NCBI GenBank assembly: GCA_028875575.1
Contig: JAPPDF010000003.1
Location: 54,503 to 118,502 of the forward strand
Source: Acidobacteriota bacterium
GTDB lineage: Bacteria; Acidobacteriota; Terriglobia; Versatilivoradales; Versatilivoraceae
Direction: 5' to 3'
DNA length: 64,000 bases
A model generated the notes under the pieces. The model ran no database searches. It saw only the letters and a list, made by a program, of their open reading frames with translations, and had not been told where the DNA came from. Below are positions 45,453 through 54,080 of the stretch, one piece after another (position 1 is the stretch's first letter; every line of letters starts with the position of its first letter). Made by a program: the position numbers and the translations under genes.

Positions 45453-46211
45453 CTACAGGGCTCCCGCTTTGCGGTAGATGCGCTTCCGGTAGGCTTCGTG
45501 GCTCCGCGACGCTTCCTGGTTGACTTCGGTGCTGCGCCCGCGGTAGTCGAGCACGAATCCCCGGCGATGGGAATCGGTGTTGTTGGGGCCGCTGCGATGG
45601 ATGGTGAGGAAGTGGTGGATGGAGGCATCTCCCGGTTGGAGCAGCGCCGGGACTTCCGGATAGAGTTCGGGGTCGGGAGGTTCGGAGAGGGCCTTGGTGA
45701 ACAGGGGCAGTCCCGTCTGGACATGGGGGATTTCCCCCAGCCGGTGGCTGCCGCGGACGAAATGGACGGCTCCGTTTTCGAGGGTGGTCTCATCCAGGGC
45801 GATCCACATCACCAATCCGTAGGGGGGGAGGTAATTGAAGTAGGCGTTCTCCTGGTGATAGAGGGCCGGCGAGCCGACTCGGGCGGGTTTGTAAAAGACT
45901 TCAGTGGTAATGGGTTCCACCGGCTCTCCCAGGCAGGCGCCCAGCAGATCCAGGGTGGCCGGCCGCTGGAGCGCTTGCTGAAAGTACTTATCATAGAGCT
46001 CCATTCTGGAGAATTGTTTCAGCGGCCCGCTCCATCCCGATTCATAGACCACGTGAATCCGGGGGACGGTGGGTAGGACTTCGGTGATGTAGCGGTCGAT
46101 CTCCCGCTCCGTCCGCTTCAATTCCTCGGCGTTCAGGAATCCCTTCACCACTACGAACCCGTCTTCCTGAAACCGGGCCGCCAGTTGACTGGTGTTTGGT
46201 GTCGCAGGCAT
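45453..46211 (-). CDS. Phytanoyl-CoA dioxygenase (PhyH) family protein
   Basis: A 252-residue Fe(II)/2-oxoglutarate dioxygenase. The N-terminus FQEDGFVVVKGFLNAEELK is the PhyH opening. The iron ligands are in YHQENAYFNY (His, with a Glu two residues later in place of the usual Asp) and HHFLTIHRSGPNN (distal His), with the 2-oxoglutarate Arg in HRRGFVLDYRG. It hydroxylates an unknown small molecule. The ATG at 46211 is supported by GGGAG upstream; an ATG at 46229 would overlap the preceding stop (TGATG) and is also possible. It is co-transcribed with the lipoprotein gene upstream. Confidence 0.88.
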   Translation of the reverse strand: MPATPNTSQLAARFQEDGFVVVKGFLNAEELKRTEREIDRYITEVLPTVPRIHVVYESGWSGPLKQFSRMELYDKYFQQALQRPATLDLLGACLGEPVEPITTEVFYKPARVGSPALYHQENAYFNYLPPYGLVMWIALDETTLENGAVHFVRGSHRLGEIPHVQTGLPLFTKALSEPPDPELYPEVPALLQPGDASIHHFLTIHRSGPNNTDSHRRGFVLDYRGRSTEVNQEASRSHEAYRKRIYRKAGAL

Positions 46212-46228
46212 TCGTGCTCTCCCGTCCA

Positions 46229-47926
46229 TCACTGCGATCGGTAGTTGACCTCCAGCCGCACGCCATGAAACTGCGCCCAGGCAGCCATTCCGGGCAACTG
46301 CTCCGGCCTGACGGCCCCCGGCCTGGGGCGTGAGCCCTTGAGGGCCAGCACCACGGTGTTCATTCCCTGCCGCAGGGGGGGAGCATCCACGGGATAGCTC
46401 ACCCGATACTCGCCCTTGCCGGCGTCGACGACGGTCGATTGTCCGCCGGTCAGGTCCTTGCCGTTTACCCGGCAGACCACGGCATCCGGCCGAGCAGCGC
46501 TCCTCACATCCAGCACCAGCCTCATGGTCTCGAGCGTTCCGTTTTCCTTGGCCGAGGCCAGGTCGTCCCCAACCGCCAGCGGAACCCTTCCCACCACTCC
46601 GTACTTTATGGCTCCCTCCCGGCTTACCGGCAGCGGCCGAGAGCTGGAGATATGGGCGTAGTAGTCGATCACTCCACCGGTATGGTTGTCCACGCAAAAC
46701 AGCTTGTTCCTGGCCGCCAGGGTGCTGGGCTCGCCGATATCGCTCAGGCAGGCGTAGGACCGCCGGCGTGTCTCGACCAGGTCCTGACCGGTCTTGTACT
46801 CGAAGGGCGTCCCCAGGTTCCACAGGTAGACACCGTCGGCGCCGGTCCGGAACCAGTTGCTGGCCATGCCCCGCACCCCCTCCAGGAAGCTTCCCCCGGA
46901 CACGTTGTTGGCGGCGCTCTGGTTGATGCAGGGATAGACCAGCACGCCGTGGGGATGGGCCGCGGCCGTGAACTCGGCCAGGGGAAGGCTGAAGGGGGCA
47001 TAGCCGCCTCCGGCAATCAGAATGTCCACCAGGTCCTCTTCCAGCCAGCCTTTCAGGTCCAGCCCGATGTTCAGGGCCAGCTGGAGGCTGTCGGGCACTC
47101 GAGTCGCCAGCAGCAGCGGACGGCCCCGCCGCTCGGCCTGGCTGTCGGTGAGCTTGCGGATGCTGCGCATGAAGGCCGTCATGATCTCGACCTGGTCGGC
47201 GCTCACCGGTTTTCCCTGCATGGTCGGGCTGAAGAATACCGGGTGGCGAATGAAGTCCAGCTCGAAGCCGTCAACGTCGTAGCGGCGGGCTACCTCCTCG
47301 ATGATCTCGAACTTGCGCTGCCTGACCTCCGGGTGGGAGAAGTCCTGGGAGGTGACATAGAGATCCAGCGAGGTGAGCCTGCCCAGGGGATCAACCAGAA
47401 ACTCCGGATGTTCCTTCTTCCAGGTGGTCAGGCCGCCTCCGATGAAGCTGTCGTGAACGTCGTTCATGCGCACCGAGGCCAGGATCTCCATGCCATGAGA
47501 TCGGGCAAAATCGATGACGATCTGCAGGGGGCCGCGGCCTGACTGGATCAAACGCTTCACGTTGGCGGTGACCTTGGACCAATAGGCGGGCGGCCCCCCG
47601 TGGGCGTCGCCGTAGATGGGCTGGATCTTGCTGTCGTACACCGGGGCGTCGGCCCACCCCCCCAGGATGGACCAGGAAATGGTATCGACCTGGGTTCCGG
47701 CCAGAGGTTGCAGCCGGCGCTTCAGGAATCCTTCCGGAGTGCCGGCATCGTCGCGGGACAGCTCGTAGCTGTCGTCATTGAAGATGATGCGGCGCTGCCT
47801 GGCAGCTGCTTCCACCCGGGCCTTCTTGGCGTCCGACCAGTTGGCCTGGGGGGCCGGCACCGGCCCGGAACAGGACAGGACTCCCGCCAAGGCCAGACAG
47901 ATGCCGGCTCCCGGAATCAGGTTCAT
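46229..47926 (-). CDS. Putative lipoprotein, glycosyl-hydrolase-like 10 (GHL10-type) TIM barrel
   Basis: About 565 residues. MNLIPGAGICLALAGVLSCSG carries a lipobox (VLSC), so it is a likely lipoprotein anchored outside the cytosol. The middle is a TIM barrel of the GHL10 type: GMEILASVRMNDVHDSF, RYDVDGFELDFIRHPVFF (acidic residues after a strand, as in glycosidases), VDILIAGGGYAPF and ADGVYLWNLGTPF. The C-terminal 120 residues are beta-rich (MRLVLDVRSAARPDAVVCRVNG), perhaps carbohydrate-binding. The substrate is unknown. The ATG at 47926 is used since it gives the signal; 47974 adds a polar leader. It is the upstream partner of the PhyH gene, an uncommon operon pairing. Confidence 0.7.
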   Translation of the reverse strand: MNLIPGAGICLALAGVLSCSGPVPAPQANWSDAKKARVEAAARQRRIIFNDDSYELSRDDAGTPEGFLKRRLQPLAGTQVDTISWSILGGWADAPVYDSKIQPIYGDAHGGPPAYWSKVTANVKRLIQSGRGPLQIVIDFARSHGMEILASVRMNDVHDSFIGGGLTTWKKEHPEFLVDPLGRLTSLDLYVTSQDFSHPEVRQRKFEIIEEVARRYDVDGFELDFIRHPVFFSPTMQGKPVSADQVEIMTAFMRSIRKLTDSQAERRGRPLLLATRVPDSLQLALNIGLDLKGWLEEDLVDILIAGGGYAPFSLPLAEFTAAAHPHGVLVYPCINQSAANNVSGGSFLEGVRGMASNWFRTGADGVYLWNLGTPFEYKTGQDLVETRRRSYACLSDIGEPSTLAARNKLFCVDNHTGGVIDYYAHISSSRPLPVSREGAIKYGVVGRVPLAVGDDLASAKENGTLETMRLVLDVRSAARPDAVVCRVNGKDLTGGQSTVVDAGKGEYRVSYPVDAPPLRQGMNTVVLALKGSRPRPGAVRPEQLPGMAAWAQFHGVRLEVNYRSQ

Positions 47927-48023
47927 TTTCCGGCTCCAACTACCCTTTGGTCCTGGTTCGATCATCCTGTTCACCTCTTCTTTCCAAATTGGTTTGCCGC
48001 GAAAAGAAACATCCGAGTCTCTT

Positions 48024-48141
48024 GCAAATTTGCAGTGGCGCCGGTCAATTTCCCGGTAAACGTCATGTTCTGCCTATTTTGTGCCTTTTGTGGCCATTCC
48101 CGGCAACGCTCCCCTGCCTCATCTTGCAAACGCCTCATGGG
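48024..48141 (+). repeat. Dispersed repeat family C, copy 3
   Basis: Close match to 17310-17498 with a shorter middle: GCAAATTTGCAGTGG, GGTCAATTTCCCGG, AAACGTCATGTTCTGCC, TTTTGTGCCTTTTGTGG, CCATTCCCGGCAACG and CTTGCAAACG. It lies in the 261-base gap between the GHL10-like gene and the TPR gene. Confidence 0.8.
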
Positions 48142-48187
48142 AGAACACGGCCTATAGTCCTGGTTCGGGAACCCCATCCGGCAAGGA

Positions 48188-49231
48188 TCATCGAGCAAAG
48201 CGCTCGATCCGCTCCTTCAGCTCCCGGTAGCTCTCCAGCGCCTGCCGGGCCTGTTCGGACTGTCCGGCATCTCTGTAGAGTCTTCCCAGAAGGCGGTGAG
48301 CCACCGGATTGTCGGGGAGGAGCCGGATGGACCGCCGGGCGGCCGCAATGGCCTTGTCGAGCTGTCCGAGCCTGCGATAGACCTTGGCCAGACCGAAGTG
48401 GAGATCGGGGAGCGAGACCGTTTGGCTCTCGGGGGAGACGGCAGTCAACTGGGAAAGAGCCAGCTTGGGTTTTCCGAGTTGCAGCAGCAGGTCCGCCAGC
48501 TCCAGGCGGGCCTGGCCGGCGTCAGGGTGATCTTCCACCTCCTGCTGCAAGGCTTGCAGTGCCTCCCGAAACATCCCGGCGTCCAGGTAAATGGCGGCCA
48601 GGTGGTAGTGAGCCCAGGCGTAGCGGGGATCCCTGGCCACCACCGCCTCGAACTGGCGGAGAGCCTTGCTCCTCATGTTCTGCTGGTGGTAGGTGCGCCC
48701 CAGGTGCATCCTGGCCTTCAGGTGGTTGGGGTCCAGTTGCAGGGCCTTCTCCAGGAGCCGCATGCCCTCTTCCACCGGCTCGCTGGTCTCGTTTCTGGCG
48801 CCCATACCCATGGGATCGGTCGGGTCTTCGGTTTCGCTCCGCTGCTGGAGTATGAGAGCCGCCACGCCGTAGTGGAAGTCGGCTTTGGAGGGGTCCAGAG
48901 CCAGGGCTTTGCGCAGTTCGGGTTCGGCGTCGCTGTACTGATTGAGCTGCAGCAGCGTCATGCCGTACAGGTGCCGGTATCCGGCGTTCTCACCGTCCTG
49001 CTGCACGGCTTTCTGAGCCGCCAGCATGGCCAGCAGATACTCCTTGCGCTCATACCGCTCTTTAGCCTCCAGGTAGTCCGCCGATTGCGCTCCGAGCTGG
49101 ACCGCCCAGAGAAGGACAACGGCAAGCGCCGGAACGGCCAATGGACGGAACAACTCCTTCCAAGACAGGCGGCTCGCCCCCTCTTCCTGCGGGATCCATC
49201 TTGTGTTGCTGGCTGCGAGCGGCCTGTTCAT
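48188..49231 (-). CDS. TPR-repeat protein, subtype A (copy 2)
   Basis: A 347-residue protein with one hydrophobic segment (LAVPALAVVLLWAVQLGAQS, about residues 30-49) then about eight TPR units: YLEAKERYERKEYLLAMLAAQKAVQQDGENA, YRHLYGMTLLQLNQYSDAEPELRKALALDP. The subtype-A linker is QRSETEDPTDPMGMGARNETSE before MRLLEKALQLDP. It starts with an ATG at 49231 and lies 39 bases downstream of the 7-haem cytochrome on the same strand. Probably an envelope scaffold of a FecR-cytochrome-TPR operon. Confidence 0.87.
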   Translation of the reverse strand: MNRPLAASNTRWIPQEEGASRLSWKELFRPLAVPALAVVLLWAVQLGAQSADYLEAKERYERKEYLLAMLAAQKAVQQDGENAGYRHLYGMTLLQLNQYSDAEPELRKALALDPSKADFHYGVAALILQQRSETEDPTDPMGMGARNETSEPVEEGMRLLEKALQLDPNHLKARMHLGRTYHQQNMRSKALRQFEAVVARDPRYAWAHYHLAAIYLDAGMFREALQALQQEVEDHPDAGQARLELADLLLQLGKPKLALSQLTAVSPESQTVSLPDLHFGLAKVYRRLGQLDKAIAAARRSIRLLPDNPVAHRLLGRLYRDAGQSEQARQALESYRELKERIERFAR

Positions 49232-49270
49232 AGGGCGTTAGTGATCCTCAGTCCCACGGGCTCCAGGCAT

Positions 49271-50419
49271 TCAGGGTTTCTTTTCGGCGACGATGCGTAT
49301 CCAGTGGTCGGCGAACTCCGAGTGGGTCATGAAGCCCTCTACAAAGGGCATGTGACAGGAACTGCATTCGCTGGCAGCCACCTTGCATCCGGAAGCCGTG
49401 GCGTGATCGCCTCCATGGCAGGCCAGGCACTTGGAATCGTAGGAGGTGGGGGTTTGCACCAGGCTCTCGTGCGGGTCGTGGCAGGTCGTGCACTTCAGTT
49501 GATCCCGGCTCTCGCTGTAGCACTGGCTCAACACCAGGCGCTGGGCCGGGAAACGGGACACCTCCTTGTCGACCATGTACCTGGCAAGCGCCTGCAGGTC
49601 GCTGCCTCCCGGCGGCGCTCCGTGGCAGGCGCCGCAGAAATAGAGCTGCTCGATAGCCGGCATCTTGCCGGGGTTGCCAATGGTGGCGGCGGGATCGGAA
49701 TCTCCTCGGGTCATGGCCCGGACGTGTTCTTGCCCCGGTCCGTGGCAACGTTCGCAGTGGACGCCGGCCGAGGCAGTCTCCATTTTTTCAGGCGGCAGGT
49801 CGGCGTTCCGGGTGGTGTGGCAGGCAAAGCAGTGCTCTCGTTGCGGCGGACTCATCCAGTCCGCCAGGGCGTCGTAGGCATTGTCGACCGGGTCCTCCAA
49901 CCCGGTGGTGATGTCCAGCCCCCCGGTGGACTGATACCAGCTTACCCGGCTCTGGCCGTAGGCGCCGGCATCGGTCATGCCCACGAAGGTGATGCCCTTC
50001 CTCCCGGCCCCCATGCCCCAAAGCAGGTGCATGCGGTCGACTTCTCCGTCCCTGGCAGCCACCAGGTCGAGGGTGAACTCGGGGTCGGGAGACCGCTCGA
50101 TCCGATAGGCCACCTGATTGCGCGGGTCGGAGAACTCCAGGGGCACCGATTCCAGCAACCGGGAAATGGAGCGCACTCGCCGCAACGTCAGAGGGTGCCC
50201 GCTCTCCAACTGGACTTCGGCAATCTCCCGGTGGCACTGCACGCACTGGCTCGAACCCACAAAGCCCGATTCGTCGGTGGCTTGTGCGCGGGGGGGGACC
50301 ACCGAAAGGAAGATCGTTGAAACCGCGACCGAGAGAAAGCAGGAAGCCAGGTTCCTGTGCAGCGCGGCCGATTTCCCGGCCGGCCCTGGGTGCGCCCGCA
50401 GGCCGATGGCGATGGACAT
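49271..50419 (-). CDS. Heptahaem c-type cytochrome (copy 1)
   Basis: A 382-residue exported protein with seven CXXCH motifs: CVQCH, CFACH, CERCH, CGACH, CTTCH, CLACH and CSSCH. An export segment (FLSVAVSTIFLSVVPP) precedes the first motif. Conserved non-haem blocks GMGAGRKGITFVGMTDAGAYGQSRVSWYQ and THSEFADHWIRIV match the paralogue at 55810. The ATG at 50419 shares its first base with the FecR stop (TGATG) and has GGAGGTGG nine bases upstream, so the genes are translationally coupled. Likely a periplasmic electron-transfer or haem oxidoreductase protein; no catalytic residues are identifiable. Confidence 0.9.
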   Translation of the reverse strand: MSIAIGLRAHPGPAGKSAALHRNLASCFLSVAVSTIFLSVVPPRAQATDESGFVGSSQCVQCHREIAEVQLESGHPLTLRRVRSISRLLESVPLEFSDPRNQVAYRIERSPDPEFTLDLVAARDGEVDRMHLLWGMGAGRKGITFVGMTDAGAYGQSRVSWYQSTGGLDITTGLEDPVDNAYDALADWMSPPQREHCFACHTTRNADLPPEKMETASAGVHCERCHGPGQEHVRAMTRGDSDPAATIGNPGKMPAIEQLYFCGACHGAPPGGSDLQALARYMVDKEVSRFPAQRLVLSQCYSESRDQLKCTTCHDPHESLVQTPTSYDSKCLACHGGDHATASGCKVAASECSSCHMPFVEGFMTHSEFADHWIRIVAEKKP

Positions 50420-51903
50420 CAGTTGTTCCACCTCCCTATCCCCATTTGCGCGCGATTTGCGGGATTGTCCTGCAACTGGCGATCGTGTTCGTCCTGCCCC
50501 ACTGACTCCTGCCTTCGACCGTTGCGTATTTCCCCGAGGTCCCGGGACTTGATCCATAGGGCGTTGCCGTAGCGAAATCCATAGGGGGACTTGGGCTTGG
50601 AATCGAAGGGCACGAAGGTAAACCCTTGGGACCGACTGCCGAGTACCCATCCTCCTCGGTTCTGGTAGCCGAAGCTGGGGTAGGCCGACCGGCGCAATCG
50701 GGCTGAGAGCCGTGAGTTGGACTGGGCCAACTGTTGGGCTCGTTCTTTGCTCCATTGGTTGAGGTCGTCCCGCTTCCTCAGCTTTCCCGACTGAAGCTTG
50801 GAGGATGCCGCTTCGACCTGGTAGCTCCTGCCGGCTTCAAGCCGTCGCCTCTTCCGGTTGTTCCCCATCCATTCCAAAGCCCCCTTGTAGACCGAGACGC
50901 GTAACCGGGGCTCGAGGCTGAGGCGATACAGCCCTTTGGCGGCCACTTGAAAATCGCCGGCTGGAGTCGATATGGACAACGAGTGGATGGCGGGATTGAA
51001 GGCGGCGGATTCCAGGATGATTTCCCCGCGTAGAATCTCGAACTTCATGGTCGCGTAACCCGTCCTGATGAATCGGACCAGGCTGCTTTCGGCGAGCCTC
51101 AAGTAGCTGCCCGGATTCAGGAGCAGTTCCGCGCGACCATTCTCCAGGGTCCTCAGCTGCCCTCCGGCATTCAACTTGTGACCGGCGGTCAAAAGCCAGC
51201 GGTTGCTGCCCGCGAACGAATATTGGGGCGGTCTTCCCCAAAAGCTGTTCAACAGAAAGGCCGAACGCACCTGTCCCCAAGGGTCCAGGTGATCGCGGCT
51301 GTGCTTGCCCAGCTCGGCCACGGCCGGAGTGTTTTCTGAAGCACTTCGTAGAACGTACCGATTGCCATGGGTCAGGTTGAACGATTGTCCGTCTCGCTTC
51401 AGCCAGTTCAACTTGCCGGAGTGAACGGCAACTTCCAGTGATGACGGGTCTTTGGCTTCAATTCGATAAAACCCGTCTTTGAGAAGCTCCAGGTCCCCGG
51501 CAGGGGTTGACAGCCTGAAGGCGTGGCGACGGCCTTTGAAGCGTCTGGAGTCGACGACGACCGTTCCCTCCGAAACGCGGAAGTGCATCTTCCGGTATGC
51601 CGTGTCGAGGACTTCCAGTCGGGCCTGGTCGGCCAGACGCAGGAAACCGCCCGGATGCAACATGATTTCGAGACGGTCCCCGCGGCCTGTCCGGACTATG
51701 TCCCTGGCCTCCAATCGGTGGCCGATTGCGATTTCAGCGGGCACCCCCTGCCCGCCGGCAAGCAGAAGCTGTTTGCCCTTGACATACCTGACGGTGCCGG
51801 CTTGAAGGTGAGAGACGTGAGCGGCGGGATCCCTTGCCAAAGCCCGGGTGGCTCCGGCAAGAAGCAGGAACCCGGCCGCCGAAGTCACGATGATCCTAGT
51901 CAT
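50419..51903 (-). CDS. Exported protein with two FecR-like domains (copy 2)
   Basis: A 494-residue protein with a signal peptide (MTRIIVTSAAGFLLLAGATRALA). Two FecR-like domains follow (about residues 35-195 and 225-390: GDRLEIMLHPGGFLRLADQARLEV and GRAELLLNPGSYLRLAESSLVRF), then the C-terminal block SFGYQNRGGWVLGSRSQGF and TFVPFDSKPKSPYGFRY that matches 28397-29953. The ATG at 51903 is chosen because GAGAGG lies seven to eight bases upstream. It is the first gene of a minus-strand operon with the 7-haem cytochrome and TPR-A genes, divergent from CRTAC1-A at 52163. Confidence 0.85.
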   Translation of the reverse strand: MTRIIVTSAAGFLLLAGATRALARDPAAHVSHLQAGTVRYVKGKQLLLAGGQGVPAEIAIGHRLEARDIVRTGRGDRLEIMLHPGGFLRLADQARLEVLDTAYRKMHFRVSEGTVVVDSRRFKGRRHAFRLSTPAGDLELLKDGFYRIEAKDPSSLEVAVHSGKLNWLKRDGQSFNLTHGNRYVLRSASENTPAVAELGKHSRDHLDPWGQVRSAFLLNSFWGRPPQYSFAGSNRWLLTAGHKLNAGGQLRTLENGRAELLLNPGSYLRLAESSLVRFIRTGYATMKFEILRGEIILESAAFNPAIHSLSISTPAGDFQVAAKGLYRLSLEPRLRVSVYKGALEWMGNNRKRRRLEAGRSYQVEAASSKLQSGKLRKRDDLNQWSKERAQQLAQSNSRLSARLRRSAYPSFGYQNRGGWVLGSRSQGFTFVPFDSKPKSPYGFRYGNALWIKSRDLGEIRNGRRQESVGQDEHDRQLQDNPANRAQMGIGRWNN

Positions 51904-51975
51904 CACTTTGCCTCTCATCCGGCGAAAGTTTGAGCTCAACATCGGCAATGCAACGAGAGGACGGCACGACCCATC

Positions 51976-52000
51976 GATCACTGGCCCTATCTTAGTGATC
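51976..52000. promoter_or_regulatory. Inverted repeat in divergent promoter region, possible operator
   Basis: GATCACT (51976-51982) and AGTGATC (51994-52000) form a 7-bp inverted repeat with an 11-base spacer. The 259-base region 51904-52162 separates the FecR and CRTAC1-A genes, so a shared regulator could bind here. No consensus promoter is clear on either strand. Confidence 0.35.
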
Positions 52001-52162
52001 CTGATTCTGCAATTCCAGTGTCATGTGCGAACAAGAGGCTGCCGCCCCGGGATCAGTCGCGATCCGTGCTAAAATCAACTCAGAGTAGGCGATGATATAG
52101 TCGCTTTCCGCGTAGTGACCACTTCCGGCGACTCCTGCAGGCAGTTTGCTCCAATCCAAGTG

Positions 52163-53860
52163 ATGAACAAGCCGATAGCACTGAGCCTGATTGCTTGCCT
52201 GACCGCCTTGTCGGGGATGTTCGCCAACGACTTGTCCCGCTCGGACAAATCGTTGCCTGCCTTGCCCTCGCTGGTCTTTGAGGACGTGGCGGCCGAAGCG
52301 GGGCTGGATTTTCAGCACTTCAGCGGCAGCCCGGAGAAGCAGTACATCCTGGAGAGCATGAGCGGGGGCGTGGCCTGGATCGACTTCGACCGGGACGGTT
52401 GGATGGATCTCTATCTGGTCAACGGAGGCCGCTGGGAGGAGCTGGTTCAAGGAAAGCGCACGGTCTCCAACGCGCTCTACCGCAACAACGGCGACGGGAC
52501 CTTTGCCAACGTGACCGACAAGGCAGGAGTCGGGAATCCCCACTGGGGGATGGGAGTGGCCGCCGGCGACTATGACAACGACGGCTGGGTGGACCTGTTC
52601 GTCTGCAACTACGGCTCCAACACCCTTTACCGGAACAACGGGAACGGTACCTTCAGCGACGTGACCGCCACGGCCGGGGTGGGAGACGGCCGCTGGGCGG
52701 TGAGCGCATCCTTCGGCGACTACGACGCCGACGGCTGGGTGGATCTCTACGTCACCAACACGGTCCAGTTCGACTACAAGGACCCCGACCCCATGGATTG
52801 CCACTACCGGGGCATTACGGTGCAGTGCGGACCCCTGGGGATGGTCGGCGATTCCGACATCCTCTACCGCAACAACGGAGACGGCACCTTTCGGGACGTG
52901 AGCGAGCCGGCCGGTGTCTCGGAGGTGACCCCCTCCTATGGCCTGGGGGCCATCTGGAGCGACTACGACAACGACGGAGACCTCGATCTCTACGTGGCCA
53001 ACGACCAAATGGCCAATTTTCTCTTTCGCAACCAGGGGGACGGCACCTTCGAGGAGACTGGGCTCTTCGCCGGAGCTGCTTTCAGCGATGACGGCACGGC
53101 TCAGGGCAGCATGGGAGTGGATTTCGGCGACTACGACCGGGACGGTTTGCTGGATATCTACATCACCCATTTTTCGGACGACTACAATACGCTCTTCCGC
53201 AATCTGGGGCAGGGCAGATTTCGCGACATGACCCGGGGCGCAGGCCTGACCTTCAGCAGTTGGCCCATGGTGGGCTGGGGCACCGGATTCGTGGACCTGG
53301 ACCATGACGGCTGGGAAGACATCTTCGCCGCCAACGGCCACGTGTTTCCCCAGGTGGACGGATACAAGATCGGCACCAGCTTCCATCAACGCAGCCAGGT
53401 CTTTCGCAACATGGGCGACGGCAAGTTTCAGGAAGTGTCGGCCGGACTCGACAAGCTCAAATCCTGGTCCAGCCGGGGAGTGGCCTTTGCCGACTACGAC
53501 AACGACGGCGATATCGACGTCGCCGTCAACAACCTGGACGGAGTCCCCTGGCTCCTGAAGAATCAAAAGGGGAGCGAGGCGGGGAATTGGCTGATGCTTT
53601 CCCTGGAGGGAACCCGAACCAATCGCAGCGCCATCGGAGCCAGGGTCACCCTCGAGACCGGGGAGGGAAAGCAGATGCGGGAGGTCCGGGGCGGGTCCAG
53701 CTACGAATCCACCCACGACTTCCGGGTCCACTTCGGTCTTGGCCGGCTCGAGACCGTCAACAAGCTGACCGTCCGTTGGACCGATGGGACCACCCAGAGC
53801 TTTGAGAACCTTGGAGTCAACCGGACCTATCGGCTCAAGGAAGGGGGAGAGCTTGAGTAG
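52163..53860 (+). CDS. CRTAC1-family FG-GAP/VCBS and ASPIC-UnbV protein, subtype A (copy 2)
   Basis: A 565-residue exported protein with a short signal peptide (MNKPIALSLIACLTALSGMFA), FG-GAP/VCBS repeats with DFDRDG, DYDNDG and DYDADG loops, and an ASPIC/UnbV domain at the end (NRSAIGARVTLETG, REVRGGSSYESTHD, VRWTDG). It matches 15563-17269 along its length: FQHFSGSPEKQYILESMSGG, QMANFLFRNQGDGTF, GSMGVDFGDYD. The ATG at 52163 begins the signal peptide. A TPR-A gene follows, as in the first cassette. Confidence 0.88.
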   Translation: MNKPIALSLIACLTALSGMFANDLSRSDKSLPALPSLVFEDVAAEAGLDFQHFSGSPEKQYILESMSGGVAWIDFDRDGWMDLYLVNGGRWEELVQGKRTVSNALYRNNGDGTFANVTDKAGVGNPHWGMGVAAGDYDNDGWVDLFVCNYGSNTLYRNNGNGTFSDVTATAGVGDGRWAVSASFGDYDADGWVDLYVTNTVQFDYKDPDPMDCHYRGITVQCGPLGMVGDSDILYRNNGDGTFRDVSEPAGVSEVTPSYGLGAIWSDYDNDGDLDLYVANDQMANFLFRNQGDGTFEETGLFAGAAFSDDGTAQGSMGVDFGDYDRDGLLDIYITHFSDDYNTLFRNLGQGRFRDMTRGAGLTFSSWPMVGWGTGFVDLDHDGWEDIFAANGHVFPQVDGYKIGTSFHQRSQVFRNMGDGKFQEVSAGLDKLKSWSSRGVAFADYDNDGDIDVAVNNLDGVPWLLKNQKGSEAGNWLMLSLEGTRTNRSAIGARVTLETGEGKQMREVRGGSSYESTHDFRVHFGLGRLETVNKLTVRWTDGTTQSFENLGVNRTYRLKEGGELE

Positions 53861-54080
53861 CTCCACAAGCAATCGAGCCTATTGAAAAAATTCGTCCCGC
53901 AGTCTCCCTGTCCTCGCAAAATAATCCTGTGCATCCTGTGCATCGATGTTAATAAACCATCGAATCATGCCTGACGTTGTAGCGGTATCCCGTCACCCGG
54001 CGGCGGGGGTGCTTCAGGGCAAGCGCTTTTCGGAACTACGGAACCCGGCCGCGATGCGCAACTCAACCGGTTTATGGTCC

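Noticed and set aside
51992..53872. 626-codon antisense open frame over CRTAC1-A (and a similar one at 15389-17131)
   Set aside because: Antisense of repeated DYDNDG codons yields repetitive VVVIVG-type protein without a domain; it is a shadow of the sense gene.
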